Shown here piece after piece: positions 37,406 to 46,524 of a DNA stretch of 64,000 nt (the first letter of the stretch is position 1; the number at the start of each line of letters is the position of its first letter). The notes below the pieces were generated by a model. The model saw nothing but the letters and a program-made list of their open reading frames with translations. It did not search any database and had not been told where the DNA came from. Position numbers and translations under genes: made by a program. Source of the DNA: Roseobacter insulae (GTDB taxonomy: Bacteria > Pseudomonadota > Alphaproteobacteria > Rhodobacterales > Rhodobacteraceae); contig NZ_JAHXDN010000007.1 in the NCBI RefSeq assembly GCF_019375555.1, positions 62,001 through 126,000 of the forward strand. Reading direction: 5' to 3'.

Positions 37406-37454
37406 CGCTCCAATAGAAAAAAATGCGCGCCACGTCAGGAAGCCGTTGTAGCGC
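37406..37454 (-). promoter_or_regulatory. SAM/SAH riboswitch in the metK leader
   Basis: Minus-strand RNA: stem GCGCUAC / GUGGCGC (plus 37454-37448 and 37433-37427, one G-U pair) closing the loop AACGGCUUCCUGAC, an AU-rich linker, then AUUGGAGCG containing the metK Shine-Dalgarno (37414-37406). The loop and the AUUGGAGC element match the SAM/SAH riboswitch consensus, where the loop CUUCC pairs with GGAG to form the ligand-binding pseudoknot. Ligand binding would hide the ribosome site. Known for Rhodobacterales metK. Confidence 0.9.
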
Positions 37455-37494
37455 GTCCGGTCGTCCTTACGTGCCCTGTCGGGTATCGTCAATC

Positions 37495-39042
37495 TCAATT
37501 TAAACGGGAGCTTGACCGTCCGCTGTGCAGTTTCGCCCCGAGCAGTCCCACGATCAGGAAAATCACCAGGGGGGTGTCGCCGATGCGGCTGTAAAGCGTT
37601 GCGGGCAAGGGCGCTGGCAAGGGCGCATCGGCATATCCGGCAACCCCCATCGGTAAGCTGGCAATCACCCGGCCGCGCGGATCGATCATCGCTGAGATGC
37701 CGGTATTTGCCGCGCGCATCAAGGGCAGGCCTTGCTCGATCGCGCGCATGCGCGCCTGCGCCAGATGCTGTTGCGGGCCGACACTGTGTCCAAACCAGGC
37801 ATCGTTGGTGACCTGCACCAGAAAATCCGGGCGTTGGTCACTGCCATTCACGTCATGGGCAAAAACCGCCTCATAACAGATCAGGGGTAAGCCGAGCCCA
37901 AGTGCCCCAAAATCCAGCACTCTTGGACCCGCACCGCTGGCAAAGCCGATGCCCGACGTGTCCGCCAAGCCACTCAGCCCGAGCCTCTCCGCAAGGTGCC
38001 CGAAGGGAATGTATTCACCAAATGGCACAAGGTGGTGCTTGTCATAGACCTGCCTGGCCTGTCCGGCGCCGTCCAAAACGGCGAGACTGTTGTAAACCGC
38101 CCTGTCGGAACGGCGCAGCAACCCCAGTGCAACGGGCCGGCCGGCCGCTGCTTGTGAAATCTGCTCAAGGGCAGGGCCCGCTGTTTCCAGCGTCCAGGGT
38201 ATTGCGGTTTCGGACCAGACGATCAGATCAGGTTCCGGCTGACCCACGGGCGGTGGTGCCGCGGTAAAAGCCAACTGAGCATCGAAAAACCTCTGTGTGT
38301 TCTCAGGCCGCCACTTCAGGTGCTGCGCGGCATTTGGCTGCACCAGCCGAACCCAATGTGCGGTGACAGGTGATACCGGCGCCGACGGTGGCAGGTAGAA
38401 CAGGGCGATGGCGCTGCACAGCAACGCCCCCTGCCCCAACCGCATGATGATGCGCCCCCGGTAGACCGCCGGAAACGACAGTGCCCAGGCCGAGGACATC
38501 AGCCAGAGGTTGACCCCATGTGGCCCGACCCAGGCAAGGCTTTGCCCCGCTGCGCCATTGACCAGGGCCTGTGCCGGGCTGGCCCATGGAAATCCGGTAA
38601 ACAGATAGGCGCGCAGCACCTCCGCAGCGGTCCATGTCAGAACCAGGGGCCATGTGCGTCTGGACAGCAGGCGCGCCAACCCGAACGCCCCCCCCCAGAA
38701 GAGGGCCAGTCCGATGCTCATGAAAACAAGGGCGAAGGGTGCCATCCACGCATGACGGTCCGGGTCCACCTGAAAGGGCTGCACTATCCAGATCAGCGCG
38801 ATACTGAAATAGCCAACCCCAAAAGCCCAGCCGATCATGGCGGCATCACCCGGTCGTTTTTGTCGTCGCATCAGCAGGAAGGCGAGCGATATGACCAGCA
38901 ACATCACCAGCGGCTGGTCATAAGGCGCCTGCCCCAGCGGGGCGAGCGCACCCAGAAACGCGGCAATGGCGACACGTCCCAGGCGCGGAAGTCCTGAATA
39001 CCACGCCCAAGGCTTATCTGACCGGGGCGCCGCCTTACCCAT
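37495..39042 (-). CDS. lnt: Apolipoprotein N-acyltransferase
   Basis: Adds the third acyl chain to lipoproteins in the inner membrane. The 515-residue protein has about six to eight N-terminal transmembrane helices and a periplasmic nitrilase domain with the catalytic triad visible: Glu in VWSETAIPW, Lys in YDKHHLVPFGEYIP and Cys in LICYEAVFAHD. Its ATG shares a base with the corC stop (TAATG). Order corC-lnt-metK fits roseobacters. Confidence 0.94.
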   Translation of the reverse strand: MGKAAPRSDKPWAWYSGLPRLGRVAIAAFLGALAPLGQAPYDQPLVMLLVISLAFLLMRRQKRPGDAAMIGWAFGVGYFSIALIWIVQPFQVDPDRHAWMAPFALVFMSIGLALFWGGAFGLARLLSRRTWPLVLTWTAAEVLRAYLFTGFPWASPAQALVNGAAGQSLAWVGPHGVNLWLMSSAWALSFPAVYRGRIIMRLGQGALLCSAIALFYLPPSAPVSPVTAHWVRLVQPNAAQHLKWRPENTQRFFDAQLAFTAAPPPVGQPEPDLIVWSETAIPWTLETAGPALEQISQAAAGRPVALGLLRRSDRAVYNSLAVLDGAGQARQVYDKHHLVPFGEYIPFGHLAERLGLSGLADTSGIGFASGAGPRVLDFGALGLGLPLICYEAVFAHDVNGSDQRPDFLVQVTNDAWFGHSVGPQQHLAQARMRAIEQGLPLMRAANTGISAMIDPRGRVIASLPMGVAGYADAPLPAPLPATLYSRIGDTPLVIFLIVGLLGAKLHSGRSSSRLN

Positions 39043-39938
39043 TACGAAGCGGGTGCGGAGGTGCGCACACGCAGGCGCTTGATACGCCGGGGATCGGCAT
39101 CAATGACCTCGAATTCAGGCCCATCGGGATGCACGACGACTTCGCCGCGTGCCGGCACACGACCCGAGAGCATGACAACGAGCCCTCCGAGCGTGTCGAT
39201 CTCCTCCTCATCCACTTCGTCATGGTCGGTCAGCGATTGCCCGATCTCCGCCTCGAAGTCATCCAGCGGGGTTTTGGCAAGCGCCAGATAACACCCCGGT
39301 TTTTCTTCGGTCCAGTAAAGGCCTTCATCGACGTCGTGTTCATCCTCGATCTCGCCGATGACCTGCTCGATCAGGTCTTCGATGGTCACCAATCCATCCA
39401 CCCCGCCATATTCGTCGATCACCAGGGCCATATGGCGGCGCTCAGCCTGCATCTTGGTCAGCAATACGCCGATTGTCATCGACGGCGGCACGAAGAGAAG
39501 CGGCCGCAGCATGGCGCGCATGTCAAACTCGTGAGCATCCCCGTTGAAACCATGGATCAGCGCGAGGTCTTTCAGGTGCAAAAGGCCAATGGGCGTGTCC
39601 AGCGTGCCATCATAGACAGGCAGCCGGGTGAGGCCGCTTTCCTTGAAGATCGACACTACTTCTTCGAGCGAGGAGGTTGCTGGAATAGCGGTAATATCCG
39701 CCTTCGGGATGGAAACATCTTCCACCCGCATACGGCGCAGGTTGATCATGCCGTGGGTTTGCGGGCGTTCCGGCGTCACGGGAGATGCCGGCAAGTCGGC
39801 ATCGCCCTCGGCGGGACTAAGCGCCTCGATCACGCGGCTGAAAAAGCCGCCTTGCCTTGAAGGCTCCGGTTCGGGGGGGGTGTCAGTGTCGACATGCGCG
39901 CGCTGCGCTGCGTCAGACTGTCCGTCGTTGTCGCCCAT
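39042..39938 (-). CDS. corC: CorC/HlyC-family CBS-domain protein
   Basis: Magnesium/cobalt efflux-associated protein of 298 residues. Two CBS domains lie at about residues 75-190 (ALVIDEYGGVDGLVTIEDLIEQ) and a C-terminal CorC/HlyC transporter-associated domain (LGGLVVMLSGRVPARGE) follows. It has no membrane helix, unlike CorB-type relatives. ATG 39938 follows AGGACC; upstream in-frame ATGs would overlap ybeY. Probably stabilises the envelope together with lnt and phoH. Confidence 0.9.
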   Translation of the reverse strand: MGDNDGQSDAAQRAHVDTDTPPEPEPSRQGGFFSRVIEALSPAEGDADLPASPVTPERPQTHGMINLRRMRVEDVSIPKADITAIPATSSLEEVVSIFKESGLTRLPVYDGTLDTPIGLLHLKDLALIHGFNGDAHEFDMRAMLRPLLFVPPSMTIGVLLTKMQAERRHMALVIDEYGGVDGLVTIEDLIEQVIGEIEDEHDVDEGLYWTEEKPGCYLALAKTPLDDFEAEIGQSLTDHDEVDEEEIDTLGGLVVMLSGRVPARGEVVVHPDGPEFEVIDADPRRIKRLRVRTSAPAS

Positions 39939-39975
39939 TGGGTCCTGTTCTAGAATGGCTCGGCTCAGCGGCCGA

Positions 39976-40473
39976 TCAGTTCCTATATGGGTCATCCAAC
40001 CCCATTTTGCCAAGTATTTCGGTTTCCATTGCCTGCATGAGCGTGGCATCAGGGTCACGGATGTGATCATAGCCTAAAAGATGTAACAGCCCGTGAACGA
40101 TCAGATGCGTGGCGTGATCGTCGAGCGGCTTACCCAGTTCGGCAGCCTCGCGCGCGCATGTTTCAAAGGCGATCGCGATGTCCCCCAGTTCAAGTGATCC
40201 ATCGAAGTTGGGGGTGGGTGCGGCGGGCATTTCCCCGGCCGTATCTGCAGCCAGATCAACCGCGGGCCAGCTCAACACATTGGTCGCACCCTCCTTGCCG
40301 CGGAATTCCGCGTTCAGTTCGGCGATACGTGCGTCATCGCAGGCCAGCAGGGACAGCTCTGCCCGCTCGACCGGCAGCGCCAGATGTTCGAGTGTCGTGG
40401 CAATCGCACGCATCGCCAGAGCGTCGAGCGCGATTTCCTGCCATTCCGGAATGTCGATCAGGACGTCCAACAT
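39976..40473 (-). CDS. ybeY: Endoribonuclease YbeY
   Basis: Metal-dependent RNase needed for 16S rRNA 3'-end maturation and ribosome quality control. The 165-residue protein has the H3xH5xH zinc motif [11 protein letters not shown] near residue 130, the hallmark of the family. It lies between phoH (39-bp gap) and corC, the conserved phoH-ybeY-corC-lnt order. Confidence 0.95.
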   Translation of the reverse strand: MLDVLIDIPEWQEIALDALAMRAIATTLEHLALPVERAELSLLACDDARIAELNAEFRGKEGATNVLSWPAVDLAADTAGEMPAAPTPNFDGSLELGDIAIAFETCAREAAELGKPLDDHATHLIVHGLLHLLGYDHIRDPDATLMQAMETEILGKMGLDDPYRN

Positions 40474-40511
40474 GGCTCAACCGGTAATCCGGGCGCGACT
40501 GTTCACCACCG

Positions 40512-41546
40512 TCACGCTGACGGCGTTTCGGCTTCATAGGCTTCGATGATCGCCGCCACCAGCGGATGACGCACCACATCCTTGGAGGTGAAGTAATTGA
40601 AGCTGATCTTCGGGATCGACTTGAGCAAACGTTCCGCGTCGGCCAACCCCGATGTCGTTCCGCGCGGCAAATCAATTTGCGTTCTGTCGCCGGTGATCAC
40701 CATGCGCGATCCTTCGCCCAATCGCGTCAGGAACATCTTCATCTGCATGGACGTCGCGTTTTGCGCTTCATCCAGAACGACAAAGGCGTTTGACAGGGTA
40801 CGCCCCCGCATGAAGGCCAAAGGTGCAATCTCGATCTGTTTTTCTTCGATGAGCCGGGCCAGTTGCTTGCCGGGCAGGAAATCGCCCAGCGCATCGTAAA
40901 GTGGCTGCATGTAGGGATCGACCTTGTCCTTCATATCGCCGGGCAGAAAACCAAGGCGTTCACCGGCCTCCACCGCCGGGCGTGACAGAATGATCTTGTC
41001 GACCTGCCCTGCCAGAAACATCGACACACCGACGGCGACGGCCAGATATGTCTTGCCTGTGCCTGCAGGCCCGATGCCAAAGGCCAGTTCGTTGTCGAAC
41101 AGGGACTGAACGTATGCTTTTTGCGCGTCGGTGCGGGGCTCGACCCGTTTCTTGCGGGTCTGGATTTCAACGCGGCTGCCGATGGGCATTTCCATCTGGT
41201 CGCCATCCTGCACGCCGGTGGCTTCCTCAAAGGGTCCCATGCGCAGTTCCCGATCGACGTCGCCCGCCTCGACGGCACGGCCGCTTTCGAGCCGCGCGTA
41301 AAGTGCATGCAGCACGCGCATCGCGTCTGTTTGCGCATCAGCGTCCCCCTGGACCGCCAGTTGATTGCCACGCCGCACGATCTGAACCCCCAGCGCCTTT
41401 TCGATCTGCGCGAGGTTGGCGTCGTAGGCACCGCACAAATCAATCAGCAATCTGTTGTCAGGAAATTCAACTGTGCCTCCGGGGACGGCGGTCAGTGTAT
41501 CTGTCGGGCTTTGGTCGCTGGGGGCCAATCGCTGCTCCTCAAGCAT
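40512..41546 (-). CDS. phoH: PhoH-family P-loop ATPase
   Basis: Cytoplasmic ATPase linked to RNA metabolism. The 344 residues include the Walker A loop GPAGTGKTYLAVAVGV, Walker B VVLDEAQNATSMQM and a KH-like N-terminal part (VEFPDNRLLIDLCG). ATG 41546 starts near family homology; the ribosome site is weak and an upstream in-frame start at 41594 is not excluded. First gene of the phoH-ybeY-corC-lnt group, preceded by two small envelope genes. Confidence 0.93.
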   Translation of the reverse strand: MLEEQRLAPSDQSPTDTLTAVPGGTVEFPDNRLLIDLCGAYDANLAQIEKALGVQIVRRGNQLAVQGDADAQTDAMRVLHALYARLESGRAVEAGDVDRELRMGPFEEATGVQDGDQMEMPIGSRVEIQTRKKRVEPRTDAQKAYVQSLFDNELAFGIGPAGTGKTYLAVAVGVSMFLAGQVDKIILSRPAVEAGERLGFLPGDMKDKVDPYMQPLYDALGDFLPGKQLARLIEEKQIEIAPLAFMRGRTLSNAFVVLDEAQNATSMQMKMFLTRLGEGSRMVITGDRTQIDLPRGTTSGLADAERLLKSIPKISFNYFTSKDVVRHPLVAAIIEAYEAETPSA

Positions 41547-41687
41547 GGGGTTGGATGTGACGGTGCCAATTACACGCGGGCAACGCAAGCGCAACTATGC
41601 CAAATTCACAAGTTTGAAACATAACAGGCAGGAAAAGGGGCGTGTTGCCTTTGGCCACACTCCCCTCTCGCGCAAGATTCAGAGACT

Positions 41688-41996
41688 TCAGAAAATATCG
41701 CCAATTATCGTTGTGGCGCCACCTTTGAAATCACCCGTTGTCTGGGTTGGCGCGGCAACGCCGGAGCACACGGGTTTGCCTGTGTCCCGATCCAGACGTG
41801 CGGACAGGTAGCCTTCGAGACCATCGTCAATGATCCAATGGTCACACCCGTTGGGATCGACCCAGATACCGGCCTGCAGATCCAGGAGATCCTTGGAATC
41901 GATGCCCCTGTCAGAGGCCTTGTTCGCACCAAGTTCGGCGCATCCGGCAACGGCGAATGCACTCAGGGCAAGCATTAAGACGGTGTTACGTGTCAT
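41688..41996 (-). CDS. Small lipoprotein with a WVDPxGCxHW domain
   Basis: A 102-residue lipoprotein. The signal ends in the lipobox ALSAFAVAGC, so the mature protein is acylated at Cys19. Its main domain carries IWVDPNGCDHWIIDDG and a GKPVC segment, conserved in the next upstream gene. ATG 41996 follows GGAGGG. Two conserved Cys could form a disulfide. No family name known to me; function unknown. Confidence 0.75.
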   Translation of the reverse strand: MTRNTVLMLALSAFAVAGCAELGANKASDRGIDSKDLLDLQAGIWVDPNGCDHWIIDDGLEGYLSARLDRDTGKPVCSGVAAPTQTTGDFKGGATTIIGDIF

Positions 41997-42009
41997 CGGC
42001 GCGCCCTCC

Positions 42010-42585
42010 TCAGCGAATGCAGGTGATTTCAACGCGGCGGTTCTGTGCCCGGCCGGCTGCGGTATCATTGGTCGCTGCGGGCTGGCGCTCGCCGTAGCCG
42101 CGGATGTCGGACACAACCGCGCCCTGCGCTTTCGCAATGCCAGCCACCGTGTTCGCCCGGTCCAGCGACAACCGCATATTGAAGGCATCAGATGCCCGGC
42201 TGTCGGTGTGTCCGGTGATCACGAATGCGCTGGCCTGAGCACTTGTAAAGAACTCTTCGAGGCTGGCGCGCCCCTGTGCACTGACCCGTGCACTGCCGCT
42301 GGCAAAGAACTGATCGGACTTCATGATGGCGCATACATCGCGCTCGCGACACACCGGAATGCCGTCCGGTGTGACATGCGGGGTCATGAACCCCTCCGCA
42401 CCGTCGTCCAGCACCCAGTGTTCGCACCCGTCAGGGTCTACCCAGATGCTTGGAATATACTGACCTTTGTCGAGGCCGCTTTGTGATGGAGTTTGCGCGA
42501 CGCTGATGCTGCCATGCGCGGCGATCACGCCGCTGATACACAAACTGGCGAGACCGCGTCTCACGTTGGAAAAGTCAAAACCCAA
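42010..42585 (-). CDS. OmpA-family protein with the same WVDPxGCxHW domain
   Basis: A 191-residue exported protein. The N-terminal signal (LASLCISGVIAAHGSISVAQ) is followed by IWVDPDGCEHWVLDDGAEG and GIPVC (about 40-85), then an OmpA C-like peptidoglycan-binding domain with GHTDSRASDAFNMRLSLDRA. I prefer the TTG at 42585, which has GAGGA six bases upstream and starts just before the signal peptide; an ATG at 42627 is the alternative. It ends 13 bp before the lipoprotein gene, so the two are one operon. Confidence 0.8.
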   Translation of the reverse strand: MGFDFSNVRRGLASLCISGVIAAHGSISVAQTPSQSGLDKGQYIPSIWVDPDGCEHWVLDDGAEGFMTPHVTPDGIPVCRERDVCAIMKSDQFFASGSARVSAQGRASLEEFFTSAQASAFVITGHTDSRASDAFNMRLSLDRANTVAGIAKAQGAVVSDIRGYGERQPAATNDTAAGRAQNRRVEITCIR

Positions 42586-42773
42586 AGCATGTTCCTCGCT
42601 TTCATACTCGAACCACTCCCGGCACATCTGTCCAACGTGCGGAAAACCAAAATATCAGCGAGTTATCTAAAATCCAAAGAATTTTCGTGCAAGCTGCGCA
42701 CCTTATTGTCTCCACGCGGGCATCACTGAAGGCCGTGCCGGCAGATTTCCGCCATATTGTGCAAAGTTAACCC

Positions 42774-44099
42774 TTATTTTCGCCGCAATGCCGCGAGGGA
42801 GTTTCGCTTCGCCTCCGTGATTCTCACCGGCACGATGTCACCGACGCGGGCGTCGGAATTGTCGATATGCACCGCATGCAGGTATTCTGATTTCCCGACC
42901 ATCTGCCCCGGATTGCGACCGCTCTTTTCCACGAGGACATGCAAATTCCGTCCCACCATGTCGCGTTGAATTTCCTGCTGCTGGCGGGTGATCAGCGCTT
43001 GTATCCGCTGCAGGCGGTCATCCGCCACGTCCGGGTCCACCTGGGCGCGCTCCGCGGCGGGTGTGCCGGGGCGGGTCGAGTATTTGAACGAATAGGCATA
43101 CCCGTATTTCACCGCTTCGATCAGGTCGAGCGTCGCCTGAAAGTCTTCTTCTGTCTCTTCCGGGAAACCGACGATGAAATCACCCGACATCAGGATATCC
43201 GGACGCGCGGCACGAATACGGTCGATCACCTGCAGATAGCTTTCTGCCGTATGGCTGCGGTTCATCCGTTTGAGGATGCGGTCAGACCCGGACTGAACCG
43301 GCAAATGCAGATAGGGCATGAGCTTGTCGCATGCGCCATGCGCTTCGATCAGATCATCTGTCATGTCGTTGGGGTGCGATGTGGTGAAGCGAATGCGCGC
43401 CAGCCCGTCAATGTCGTTCAGTGCCCAAATGAGCTCTGCAAGGCTCTTGTCTGACCCATCGGCGCCCATGCCATGGTAAGCATTCACGTTTTGGCCCAAG
43501 AGCGTGATTTCGCGCACACCCCGATCCACGAGGTCACGAGCCTCCTCAAGAATACGGGCGACCGGTCGGCTGGATTCTGCCCCACGTGTATAAGGAACAA
43601 CACAGAAAGCGCAGAATTTGTCGCAGCCTTCCTGAACGGTCAGAAAGGCGGAGGGTGCCCGCGCCGCCTTGGGGCGGCTTTCGAGGGCGGCAAATTTGTC
43701 TTCCTCGGGGAAGTCGGTATTCAGAGATTTCTCGCCGGACCGGACGCGCGCCTCCATATCCGGCAGCCGATGATAGGATTGCGGCCCCACCACAAGATCC
43801 ACCGCCGGCTGGCGGCGCATGATCTCTTCGCCTTCGGCTTGGGCCACGCATCCCGCCACGCCGATCTTCAGATCCGGCTTCTCGGCCTTGAGCGCCTTCA
43901 GTCGGCCAAGTTCGGAATACACTTTCTCGGCGGCCTTTTCGCGGATGTGGCAGGTGTTAAGCAGGATCATATCCGCATCTGCGGCGTTTTCCGTCGCTAC
44001 GTAGCCCTGCTCGCCAAGGGATTCCGCCATTCGTTCGCTGTCATAAACGTTCATCTGACAGCCGTAGGTCTTGATGAATAGCTTCTTGGGCGCAGTCAT
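42774..44099 (-). CDS. miaB: tRNA-2-methylthio-N6-dimethylallyladenosine synthase
   Basis: Radical-SAM methylthiotransferase acting on A37 of tRNA. The 441-residue protein has the N-terminal cluster ligands ([25 protein letters not shown]), the radical-SAM motif [17 protein letters not shown], and a C-terminal TRAM domain. The ATG at 44099 lies 112 bp from the divergent glycosyltransferase-like gene. Followed after 188 bp by the OmpA-family gene. Confidence 0.96.
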   Translation of the reverse strand: MTAPKKLFIKTYGCQMNVYDSERMAESLGEQGYVATENAADADMILLNTCHIREKAAEKVYSELGRLKALKAEKPDLKIGVAGCVAQAEGEEIMRRQPAVDLVVGPQSYHRLPDMEARVRSGEKSLNTDFPEEDKFAALESRPKAARAPSAFLTVQEGCDKFCAFCVVPYTRGAESSRPVARILEEARDLVDRGVREITLLGQNVNAYHGMGADGSDKSLAELIWALNDIDGLARIRFTTSHPNDMTDDLIEAHGACDKLMPYLHLPVQSGSDRILKRMNRSHTAESYLQVIDRIRAARPDILMSGDFIVGFPEETEEDFQATLDLIEAVKYGYAYSFKYSTRPGTPAAERAQVDPDVADDRLQRIQALITRQQQEIQRDMVGRNLHVLVEKSGRNPGQMVGKSEYLHAVHIDNSDARVGDIVPVRITEAKRNSLAALRRK

Positions 44100-44211
44100 G
44101 GGGCGGATCCGGATCAAAAGGGGTTGGCGCGGTGCCTATCAGCCCCTGCAATGGCTTGCAATGCACGTCGATTTAACTGATTCTGCGTCATGTCCCCCCG
44201 TGGAGCCATCG

Positions 44212-45081
44212 ATGCAGTATAAAAACCTCAAAGACTTCCAGAAACGCGGGGCCGATGCCCTGAAACAAGGGCCAATCGCGCTTGTTTTCGTCGAGGATGA
44301 TGTTGAGGTTGCAACAACGCTGCGGCACCATCAGCAAACAGGTTTCGCCTGCGTCATCGCCCTGATGCCCGCTGTATTCGATCTGCCCGGCGATCTGGTC
44401 GGCCAAGTCCACCGCATCGATTATGACGCCACGGCGGAGGGCGCGGTCGAACAGGCCGTCAGCCAGCTGGCCGCGATGGCCCCCAACACGTGGATGTTCT
44501 ACTGCTACAACGCCGAGTACCTGTTTTTCCCGTTTTGCGAAACACGCAGCATCGGCGAAATGCTGGCGTTCCATACCGAAGAACGGCGCGATGCGATGCT
44601 GACCTATGTGGTGGACCTTTATTCCGACGATCTGGGGCAACACCCGGACGCGGTATCGCTGGACCGCGCGCATCTGGACCGCTCCGGATACTATGCGCTG
44701 GCCCGCAAGGACGCGACACGCAATTACGACCCCAAGGAGCGACAGCTTGATTTCTTTGGCGGGTTGCGGTGGCGTTTCGAAGAACACATCCCCTACGCCC
44801 GGCGCAAGATTGACCGCATAGCGCTTTTCCGGGCGAAACCGGGCCTGGTCTTGCGCGACGACCACACGTTTTCAGACGAGGAATACAACACCTATGCCTG
44901 TCCCTGGCATCACAACATCACGGCGGCGATTTGTTCTTTCCGCACCGCCAAGGCGCTCAAAAGCAACCCCGGGAGCACCCATGATATCCATACGTTCAAG
45001 TGGCACAATTCCGCGCCCTTCGAATGGCATTCCCGGCAACTGTTGGACCTGGGGCTGATGGAACCGGGACAGTGGTTCTGA
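44212..45081 (+). CDS. Glycosyltransferase family 2-like protein
   Basis: A 289-residue protein without signal peptide. The N-terminal half looks like a GT-A nucleotide-sugar fold in outline (IALVFVEDDVEVATTLRHH; then NTWMFYCYNAEYLFFPFCE in place of the usual DDDEF region), as in glycosyl transferase 2_4 proteins of roseobacters. The canonical DxD is not obvious, so activity is uncertain. ATG 44212 has GTGGAG upstream. The 269 bp behind it up to irr contain nothing I recognise. Confidence 0.5.
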   Translation: MQYKNLKDFQKRGADALKQGPIALVFVEDDVEVATTLRHHQQTGFACVIALMPAVFDLPGDLVGQVHRIDYDATAEGAVEQAVSQLAAMAPNTWMFYCYNAEYLFFPFCETRSIGEMLAFHTEERRDAMLTYVVDLYSDDLGQHPDAVSLDRAHLDRSGYYALARKDATRNYDPKERQLDFFGGLRWRFEEHIPYARRKIDRIALFRAKPGLVLRDDHTFSDEEYNTYACPWHHNITAAICSFRTAKALKSNPGSTHDIHTFKWHNSAPFEWHSRQLLDLGLMEPGQWF

Positions 45082-45350
45082 GCGCCACGCTGACGCCGAA
45101 ACACTGACGGTCCCTGTCACCTCAGACTTAACAATCCGGCACCCGGCTGTCGAATGCCGCGCAGCGCCTATGCCTGCACCTTATGCGCAATGAAGGTGCG
45201 TCATGCCCGCAACTCTTGCGGATCATACGCGGCTGAGGGGAGGCGTTCGCAGCAGAAGCCCGCCAATACATGTGGGCGTGTCTCGTCATTTACTGAGGGG
45301 ATCAGGCGTCACGCACGACACTTGTCAGCCGGCATCGCCCCGGCCTTGAT

Positions 45351-45770
45351 TCAGGATTTCCGCCGCAGGCGAATGACCACATCGACGGAGGCAATCTCCG
45401 CCCCGTCCGGCGCATCTGGCAATTGCGCGATGACCAGATCTTCCGAGGGCGCATCGGTAAGCTTCGCGTCCTCTTCCCAGTAAAAATGCGGATGATCATG
45501 GGTGTTCGTGTCAAAGTAGCTTTTTGAGCCGTCCACCGTGACCTCCTGTACAAGGCCAACATCGCAAAAGGCGCGCAGGGTGTTGTAGACGGTCGCCAAG
45601 GACACGGCTTCACCCTGGCTTTTGGCAGCTTCAAAAAGGCTTTCAGCGGTCACGTGACGATGCTGCCCGTCGCCGATCAGCAGCGCGGCCAGTGTCACCC
45701 TCTGACGCGTGGGTCGCAGCCCCGCCTTCGCGAGCCATGAAGTCCCTACGTTATGTTGCGCACTTGTCAT
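45351..45770 (-). CDS. irr: Iron response regulator Irr (Fur family)
   Basis: Haem-dependent regulator of iron and haem genes in alphaproteobacteria. The 139-residue protein has the Fur-type winged helix (GLRPTRQRVTLAALL, then SLATVYNTLRAFCDVGLV) and the HDHPHFYW segment with its His cluster, which in Irr binds haem and triggers turnover. ATG 45770 has AGAGGG upstream. It is divergent from fabA, an arrangement common in Rhodobacteraceae; no haem genes are adjacent. Confidence 0.9.
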   Translation of the reverse strand: MTSAQHNVGTSWLAKAGLRPTRQRVTLAALLIGDGQHRHVTAESLFEAAKSQGEAVSLATVYNTLRAFCDVGLVQEVTVDGSKSYFDTNTHDHPHFYWEEDAKLTDAPSEDLVIAQLPDAPDGAEIASVDVVIRLRRKS

Positions 45771-45798
45771 CGCACCCTCTTGTGACCTTACCGTAGGT

Positions 45799-45827
45799 AT
45801 ATAAGGGGTATCATGCGGTGTTTTCAA
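45799..45827 (-). promoter_or_regulatory. Putative irr promoter
   Basis: On the minus strand, TTGAAA (45827-45822) and TTATAT (45804-45799) are separated by exactly 17 bp, 29-57 bp upstream of the irr ATG. This is a good sigma-70-like match. The AT-rich -10 area could overlap an iron-control element, though I see no certain ICE box. Confidence 0.5.
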
Positions 45828-45977
45828 TTGGATTCCAGTGATTTCGCGGCATGACCATCCGCAGTTTTGCCCCTGATGACAGAATACCGGACACGGCGTG
45901 ACGCTCTTGCAGAGCTTGCGAAGCGGGTGCTAGAGGGGTTTAACCAACAAGACTTGCCGAGCAGGAGACGCGCCAGT

Positions 45978-46487
45978 ATGGCCCAATACCCCACAAGCTT
46001 TGACAAAGATGACCTGCTGAAATGCGCCCGCGGGGAGTTGTTCGGGCCCGGCAACGCCCAGTTGCCCGAACCGCCGATGCTGATGATGGACCGGATTACC
46101 GACATCTCGGGGGACGGTGGCGAACATGGCAAAGGCCATGTGGTCGCTGAATTCGATGTCCAGCCTGACTTGTGGTTCTTCGAATGCCACTTTCCCGGCA
46201 ACCCGATCATGCCCGGCTGTCTGGGCCTCGACGGGCTGTGGCAGTTGACGGGTTTTAACCTCGGCTGGCGCGGCTGGCAGGGGCGCGGTTATGCGCTTGG
46301 GGTCGGCGAGGTCAAGTTGACAGGCATGGTGCGTCCGGATCGCAAAATGTTGACCTATTACGTTGATTTTACAAAAGCCATCCAGACCCGGCGCTTGACA
46401 ATGGGTGTTGCCAATGGCCGTGTGGAGGCAGATGGAGAAACCATCTATCAGGTCACAGATATGAAGGTTGCGCTGTCAGAAAACTGA
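45978..46487 (+). CDS. fabA: 3-hydroxydecanoyl-ACP dehydratase/isomerase
   Basis: Dehydrates 3-hydroxydecanoyl-ACP and isomerises the product, starting unsaturated fatty acid synthesis. The 169-residue hot-dog protein has the active-site region [19 protein letters not shown] (catalytic His). ATG 45978 follows GCAGGAG; an in-frame extension upstream to 45867 is non-homologous. First of the fabA-fabB-fabI operon. Confidence 0.96.
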   Translation: MAQYPTSFDKDDLLKCARGELFGPGNAQLPEPPMLMMDRITDISGDGGEHGKGHVVAEFDVQPDLWFFECHFPGNPIMPGCLGLDGLWQLTGFNLGWRGWQGRGYALGVGEVKLTGMVRPDRKMLTYYVDFTKAIQTRRLTMGVANGRVEADGETIYQVTDMKVALSEN

Positions 46488-46524
46488 CACCACATAACGG
46501 TCTGGAAGAATGAAGGAGAGCGCC

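Noticed and set aside
45082-45350. Possible small RNA gene between the glycosyltransferase-like gene and irr
   Set aside because: No match to tRNA, 6S, 4.5S or tmRNA features and no promoter-terminator pair visible.
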